Shown: positions 59,750-64,000 of the stretch, piece after piece
Layout of the letters: each line of letters starts with the position of its first letter
Numbering within the stretch: the first letter of the stretch is position 1
Source: Giesbergeria sp.
Lineage (GTDB): Bacteria; Pseudomonadota; Gammaproteobacteria; Burkholderiales; Burkholderiaceae_C
Direction of reading: 5' to 3'
Assembly: GCA_017985015.1 (NCBI GenBank)
Contig: JAGNYI010000010.1
Span: 1-64,000, forward strand
DNA: 64,000 nucleotides
Notes under the pieces: model-generated
The model's database searches: none
What the model saw: the letters and a program-made list of their open reading frames with translations, nothing else
What the model was told of the DNA's origin: nothing
Made by a program: the position numbers and the translations under genes

Positions 59750-62700
59750 TCAATCCGACTTCGGCACTTCTGCGGGGCGCCGCGGCAGAACCACAACATA
59801 GTTGCCCCCTTCGTCACCCGCCGGCAACGCCACCCACGCACCTACTTCCAGCCGCTGTGCACCCGCGTCCTGCGCCTGGGAGAGGGCATCCGGGACGTCG
59901 TCAAAGCAAATCGTGAACTGGTGCCTGGCGCCGCCGCGCTCCAATGTCAGCCGCGCCTGGGGCCAGTGGCTGGGGAGACAAGGTCGAAGGCAAACGCGAT
60001 CCGCGCGCACCTCCAGGCCCAGGATCGATTCAATGGCGGCGCGATGCATCCAGGCCGCCGAACCGGTGTACCAGCTCCAGCCGCCCCGGCCCACATACGG
60101 TGCTTCGGAGTAGATATCGCCCGCCATGACGTACGGCTCCAGCCCATAGACCACCTTCTGCCTTGCATTGGCGTTGCGGTGCGCTGGGCTCAGTTGGGTG
60201 AAAGTGCGGTAGGCGCCATCTCCATCGCCCAATTGCGCCTGCGCCATCAGCTTCCAGACACCGGCGTGCGAATACTGGCCGCCGTTCTCGCGCACGCCCG
60301 GCGGATAGGCCTGGATGTAGCCAGCACTCGGCACCATGTGCTGTAGCGGTGGCGTGAGCAGGCGGTTGAGGCCCGCGTCCTCGTCCACCAGCAGTTCGGC
60401 CACGGCCGCCATCGCTGCGCGCTGGCGCTCCGGCGAGGCCGCGCCCGACAGAACGCTCCAGGCCTGCGCGATAAGGTCAATGCGGCACTCGACAGCGTCA
60501 TGGGTGCCCAGTGGCGTGCCATCGTCGAAAAAGGCGCGCTTGAACCATGCGCCGTCCCAGGCCGGTCCGGCCAGCGCCGTGCGCCAACCGCGCGCAGCCA
60601 GGCGCCAGTGGTCGATGCGTTCGGCGTCGCCGCGCCGCTGTGCGAGCGGAACGAAAGCGTCGGTCACGGTGCACAGGAACCAGGCCAACCACACCGATTC
60701 GCCGCGACCTTGGTCGCCCACCAGGTTCATGCCGTCATTCCAGTCACCGTTGCCGATGAGCGGAAGGCCGTGCTCGCCCACTTTGAGGCTGCGGTCCAAT
60801 GCACGGGCGCAGTGCTCGTACAAGCTGGCGGAGGCGCTGCTCACGGTCGGCACGAAGTACACATCGTGCGTGCCTTCAGGGATGGCCGGCCCGTCCAGAA
60901 AGGTCACGGATTCGTCGAGCACGGCCGCGTCGCCTGTCACTTGCACATAGCGCGCCACGGCTTCTGGGAGCCACAGCAAATCATCGGAACAATGGGTGCG
61001 CACCCCGGCGCCAGTCGGCGGGTGCCACCAGTGCTGCACATCGCCTTCCTCGAACTGTCGCGACGCCGAAAGCAACAACTGCTGGCGCAGCGCTTGCGGG
61101 CGGGCGATGGCCAGCGCCATGGCGTCTTGCAACTGATCGCGAAACCCAAAGGCGCCTCCCGCCTGATAGAAGCCCGCCCGCGCCCACATGCGGCAGCCCA
61201 CGGTCTGGTAGAGCAACCAGTGGTTGACCAGGGCGTCGAACAAGGGGTCAGGTGTTTGCACCTGCACTGGCGCGAGCAGCTGCGCCCACTGGGCGCGCGC
61301 CGCCGTTTCCCAGCGCTTGGCATCCGGCGCAGCGCCCTCATTCAGGCAATCGCGCGCGAGCGCCAGCGCTTCACTGCTAGTGGCGCCGTGTCCCAGCAGA
61401 AAGACGCAGTCGCAGCTCTCTCCGGCCTGAACGTCCAGCGGACACGATAGCGCGGCGCAGGGGTCCAGCCCGAGGCCGGCCTGCTCAGCCAGGTGGTCAG
61501 GCACGACACGGTGGCCACGTGCATCGAAAAACTCGCGCCGGTCGCAGGTCCAATCGATGGACGGCTGCACTCCATCATGTGCTGCATAGACCGCAAAGAA
61601 CGCCGTACTGCCGCCCTGGCCGGACTGTCCATCGCGCTGAATCGCCAGCAACACGGGCACCGATCTGCTGGGCACGGCCGCCCCGCTATTGCCGTCGCAC
61701 GAAGTAGCGACGCTCTGGCGGTCCAGGCGCTGGCTGCCCATCACCCATTCAAGAAGGCCGATGGCGCGCAACCGCAGCCCCTCCTGCCCCCGGTTCGTGA
61801 GGGTCAGGCGCACCTGCTTGACGGAGCGCTGCGGGTCCACGCACCAGGTGCTGCGAATCGTCAGCTTCCCATGGTGTTGCTCAAGCACCGTGACGCCCTG
61901 ACCATGCTCTACCTTGCGCACACCGTCAAATCCCTTGCCCACACCGTACAAGGCTTTGCTGCGCAGGTCCTGCAGCCAGAAGATCTCGCCGCCCGGGTCG
62001 GACACGGGGTCGTTCGACCAAACCGTGAGCTTGTGCTGCTGGCTGTTGCCAGCCCAGCTGTAACCGGCGCCAGACTCAGACACCTGCGTGCCGAACTCCG
62101 GGTTGGCAAGGACGTTGATCCAGGGCCGCGAGACTTGCTTTTGCGCAGAAATCTCAAATCGGAACGCGCCACTATTCGCATCGAACTCGCCGTCTGGGGC
62201 TGCCGCAGACGCGCCTGCACGCTGCAAATTCAGTGACGCGTGGGACTGGTCGATGCGCTCGTCCAACGCGGCGTTGTGCCATTGCGTCAGTTCGCGCAAA
62301 TGCTGGGACAGGGGCCGCCCATCGGCCGAGAAGCGCACGCGGGCCAGCATGCGCAGCGTGGTGTGCTCTTCGCTCGAAAGATCGGGTTGGCGCAGCAGGT
62401 GCAGGCCACAGGCTCGGTCTGCATCGACACCCACGCTTTGCGCTCTGTGTGTCTCCTTCAGTTCTTGCAACGCCAGCTGCAGCGGCATCTGGTAGGAGGG
62501 CGGCTCCGCGTTCACCACCACCAGATCGCAAGGCAACCCACCCCAGGCCCACAGATGCAAGGCCTTTACCAGCGAACGCACCAGACGTATCCCATGCTCC
62601 GCGCTGATTTCTACCAGCAACTGGGGGCGGTCACCCGATATGCCGAAGCGCCACAGCGTGCGCCGATCGCCCAGGTTTTGTACGCCAGTCGGCAGTGTCC

Positions 62701-64000
62701 TCGGCCCTGGGCGCGCGTGCAGCAGAGCGATCAGCGTGGATAGCGCCTGAATGGCGGCGCGGTCTTCCCGAAGGATTCCCATCTCGCGCATGCGCACACC
62801 AGCAAAAGTCGACGACATCAGCATGGAGCGCTCAATGACCGCCGGTTGGCGGTAGCGATCCACCAGCGTCTCCAGCGCATCTCGCTGGTTCGCCGCGGCA
62901 GTGCCCAGCGTGAATTGCGCGTGCGACTGCGCTGGTACCACGATGCGAAGCGACAGGGCGCACACCGGATCCAGTCCGGTCCGCACGGGGGCATCGCCGG
63001 CAGGAGGATCTTCGCACCGCGCAAGCGGCGCCGACGCGTCCCGGTTGCGGCCCAGCCAGGCAGCGCGGTCGGTCTGGAGTCTGAGGACAACGGGCTGGCG
63101 CTCACTCTCTGCCAGAAAATGCACCGCATGTACGCTTTGCTGGGCATCGGTATTCGGATGCCGGGAAAAGTACAGCGCCTGGTTGGCATCCACCCAATCC
63201 GATGCGATGAACAGGTTGGCGAAAGCGGGGTGCGCCTCGTCGGCTCGGGCTTCGAACAGCGACACCTCGAATACGGAGAACAGTTCCAGCTCGATGGGCT
63301 CGGAAGTCGAATTCCACAATTCAATGCGCCGCAGTTCCACATCGTCTTCGGGGCTCACCCAGACCGTGCAGCAGCTGCGCAGATCGGTCCACTGAGCATG
63401 CAGGCAGGCATGGTCGCCCTGCAGGCTGGCGCGGTATGCAGCCAGCGGATCGGCCGCCGGGTGCTGCGTGATGGAAACCAAACCGGCATCGCTCGCCTCG
63501 GACACATTGGACGCCGCCACGCGGCGCAGGTAGACGAAGTGGCCGTAGGCATCGCGCAAAGCATCGTCTCGCCAGCGCGAGATATCGGCGTTGCCGTACC
63601 GGCTCCAGCCGGAGCCGTTGGCACGCAGCGATACGCTGTATTTGCCGTTGGAGAGCAGCACGGTGGGCTCGATCCCGCTGGAGCCCGGCACCAGCTCACG
63701 CGGCGTCGCTCCCGCCACACGCGTACGCACCGTGCGACGTGGTTGAGTGAGCGGTTCGACAAGACGGGGAATCTCTCGCGGAACCGCCTCCTGAAGCAGG
63801 CCGGAGACCGCGCGCAGGCGGGCGTTCGCCATGGTCCAGCGGCGCGGGGCGCCATCCAGCAGCACGTTGGTCAGTGCCACCAGCGTCATGCCCTGGTGGT
63901 GGGCCATGAAAGTGGACACCCACTGGAACCTGCTGCCGCCACTCTGGCGTTCTGTACTGAAATCCAATGCCTCAATAAAACCCCAGTCGGCACGCGCCTT
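59750..64000 (-). CDS. ndvB: Cyclic beta-1,2-glucan synthase (NdvB/ChvB-type), 3' part
   Basis: The last about 1416 residues of a giant membrane-linked glucan synthase; the frame is open to the window edge and the start lies outside. The first residues seen (ADWGFIEALDFSTERQ and STFMAHHQGMTLVALTNVLL) are the end of the glycoamylase-like domain. The rest is a glycosyl hydrolase family 94 phosphorylase-type region with YSWAGNSQQHKLTVW, GFRDQLQDAM and the general-acid Asp in GNGDWNDGMN. Family members make periplasmic cyclic glucans for osmotic adaptation. Completeness of the missing 5' part cannot be judged. Confidence 0.9.
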   Translation of the reverse strand, partial: KARADWGFIEALDFSTERQSGGSRFQWVSTFMAHHQGMTLVALTNVLLDGAPRRWTMANARLRAVSGLLQEAVPREIPRLVEPLTQPRRTVRTRVAGATPRELVPGSSGIEPTVLLSNGKYSVSLRANGSGWSRYGNADISRWRDDALRDAYGHFVYLRRVAASNVSEASDAGLVSITQHPAADPLAAYRASLQGDHACLHAQWTDLRSCCTVWVSPEDDVELRRIELWNSTSEPIELELFSVFEVSLFEARADEAHPAFANLFIASDWVDANQALYFSRHPNTDAQQSVHAVHFLAESERQPVVLRLQTDRAAWLGRNRDASAPLARCEDPPAGDAPVRTGLDPVCALSLRIVVPAQSHAQFTLGTAAANQRDALETLVDRYRQPAVIERSMLMSSTFAGVRMREMGILREDRAAIQALSTLIALLHARPGPRTLPTGVQNLGDRRTLWRFGISGDRPQLLVEISAEHGIRLVRSLVKALHLWAWGGLPCDLVVVNAEPPSYQMPLQLALQELKETHRAQSVGVDADRACGLHLLRQPDLSSEEHTTLRMLARVRFSADGRPLSQHLRELTQWHNAALDERIDQSHASLNLQRAGASAAAPDGEFDANSGAFRFEISAQKQVSRPWINVLANPEFGTQVSESGAGYSWAGNSQQHKLTVWSNDPVSDPGGEIFWLQDLRSKALYGVGKGFDGVRKVEHGQGVTVLEQHHGKLTIRSTWCVDPQRSVKQVRLTLTNRGQEGLRLRAIGLLEWVMGSQRLDRQSVATSCDGNSGAAVPSRSVPVLLAIQRDGQSGQGGSTAFFAVYAAHDGVQPSIDWTCDRREFFDARGHRVVPDHLAEQAGLGLDPCAALSCPLDVQAGESCDCVFLLGHGATSSEALALARDCLNEGAAPDAKRWETAARAQWAQLLAPVQVQTPDPLFDALVNHWLLYQTVGCRMWARAGFYQAGGAFGFRDQLQDAMALAIARPQALRQQLLLSASRQFEEGDVQHWWHPPTGAGVRTHCSDDLLWLPEAVARYVQVTGDAAVLDESVTFLDGPAIPEGTHDVYFVPTVSSASASLYEHCARALDRSLKVGEHGLPLIGNGDWNDGMNLVGDQGRGESVWLAWFLCTVTDAFVPLAQRRGDAERIDHWRLAARGWRTALAGPAWDGAWFKRAFFDDGTPLGTHDAVECRIDLIAQAWSVLSGAASPERQRAAMAAVAELLVDEDAGLNRLLTPPLQHMVPSAGYIQAYPPGVRENGGQYSHAGVWKLMAQAQLGDGDGAYRTFTQLSPAHRNANARQKVVYGLEPYVMAGDIYSEAPYVGRGGWSWYTGSAAWMHRAAIESILGLEVRADRVCLRPCLPSHWPQARLTLERGGARHQFTICFDDVPDALSQAQDAGAQRLEVGAWVALPAGDEGGNYVVVLPRRPAEVPKSD

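Overview
The window reads as a chromosomal segment of a betaproteobacterium, most likely of the family Comamonadaceae (Acidovorax-like). The grounds are the high GC content, a PhaM-type polyhydroxyalkanoate granule protein, a recC-recB-recD operon, the gene neighbourhoods, and at least five full copies of a short palindromic repeat with arms like AGCGCTTATT / AATAAGCGCT that I associate with this family. It is mostly core genome. I see no prophage, CRISPR array, plasmid functions or complete insertion sequence.

Layout. 1-3.3 kb (minus strand): FIST sensor protein, phaM, periplasmic copper chaperone and a DUF2946 protein. 3.3-12.7 kb (minus): recC-recB-recD, translationally coupled. 12.8-21.9 kb (minus): a ribosomal protein operon running rplN, rplX, rplE, rpsN, rpsH, rplF, rplR, rpsE, rpmD, rplO, secY, rpmJ, rpsM, rpsK, rpsD, rpoA, rplQ, with an initiator tRNA-fMet at its end. 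21.9-32.3 kb: a complete glycerol locus. On the minus strand are an ABC transporter (glpS, glpT, glpP, glpQ, glpU, glpV) and glpD; on the plus strand are the divergent regulator glpR and kinase glpK. 32.3-34.2 kb: proC and ubiA, convergent. 34.3-40.7 kb: a signalling module of a triple-receiver hybrid kinase, CheR, receiver-less CheB, a second hybrid kinase and a convergent single-domain response regulator. 40.8-44.5 kb (minus): recG, oxyR, dps. 44.6-47.2 kb: an HD-GYP protein and a hemerythrin-GGDEF diguanylate cyclase, with a PfkB-family gene remnant between them. 47.3-55.9 kb: queA, then minus-strand tryptophan genes (trpE, chorismate mutase, trpG, trpD, trpC and a divergent trpB) with a LysE-type exporter and ung among them. 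A candidate trp leader peptide lies upstream of trpE. 55.9-64 kb: a chalcone-isomerase-like secreted protein, a chemoreceptor, gph, a small secreted protein, and the 3' part of a cyclic beta-glucan synthase gene that runs off the end.

How the genes work together. Glycerol is imported by the ABC system, phosphorylated by GlpK and oxidised by GlpD, probably under GlpR, whose likely operators form a 10-bp-phased TTC array between glpS and glpR. RecBCD, RecG and Ung serve DNA repair; OxyR and Dps serve peroxide defence. HD-GYP and GGDEF proteins have opposite effects on cyclic di-GMP. The trp genes turn chorismate toward tryptophan, and a chorismate mutase inside the same operon diverts it to prephenate.

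The most unusual signals are repeat-derived DNA inside reading frames (glpK and recC; more tentatively gph and recG), a MITE-like inverted-repeat element that supplies the 3' end of gph, and a probably leaderless 24-residue trp leader peptide with a Trp-Pro-Trp motif. I did not find a clear new defence or biosynthetic system.
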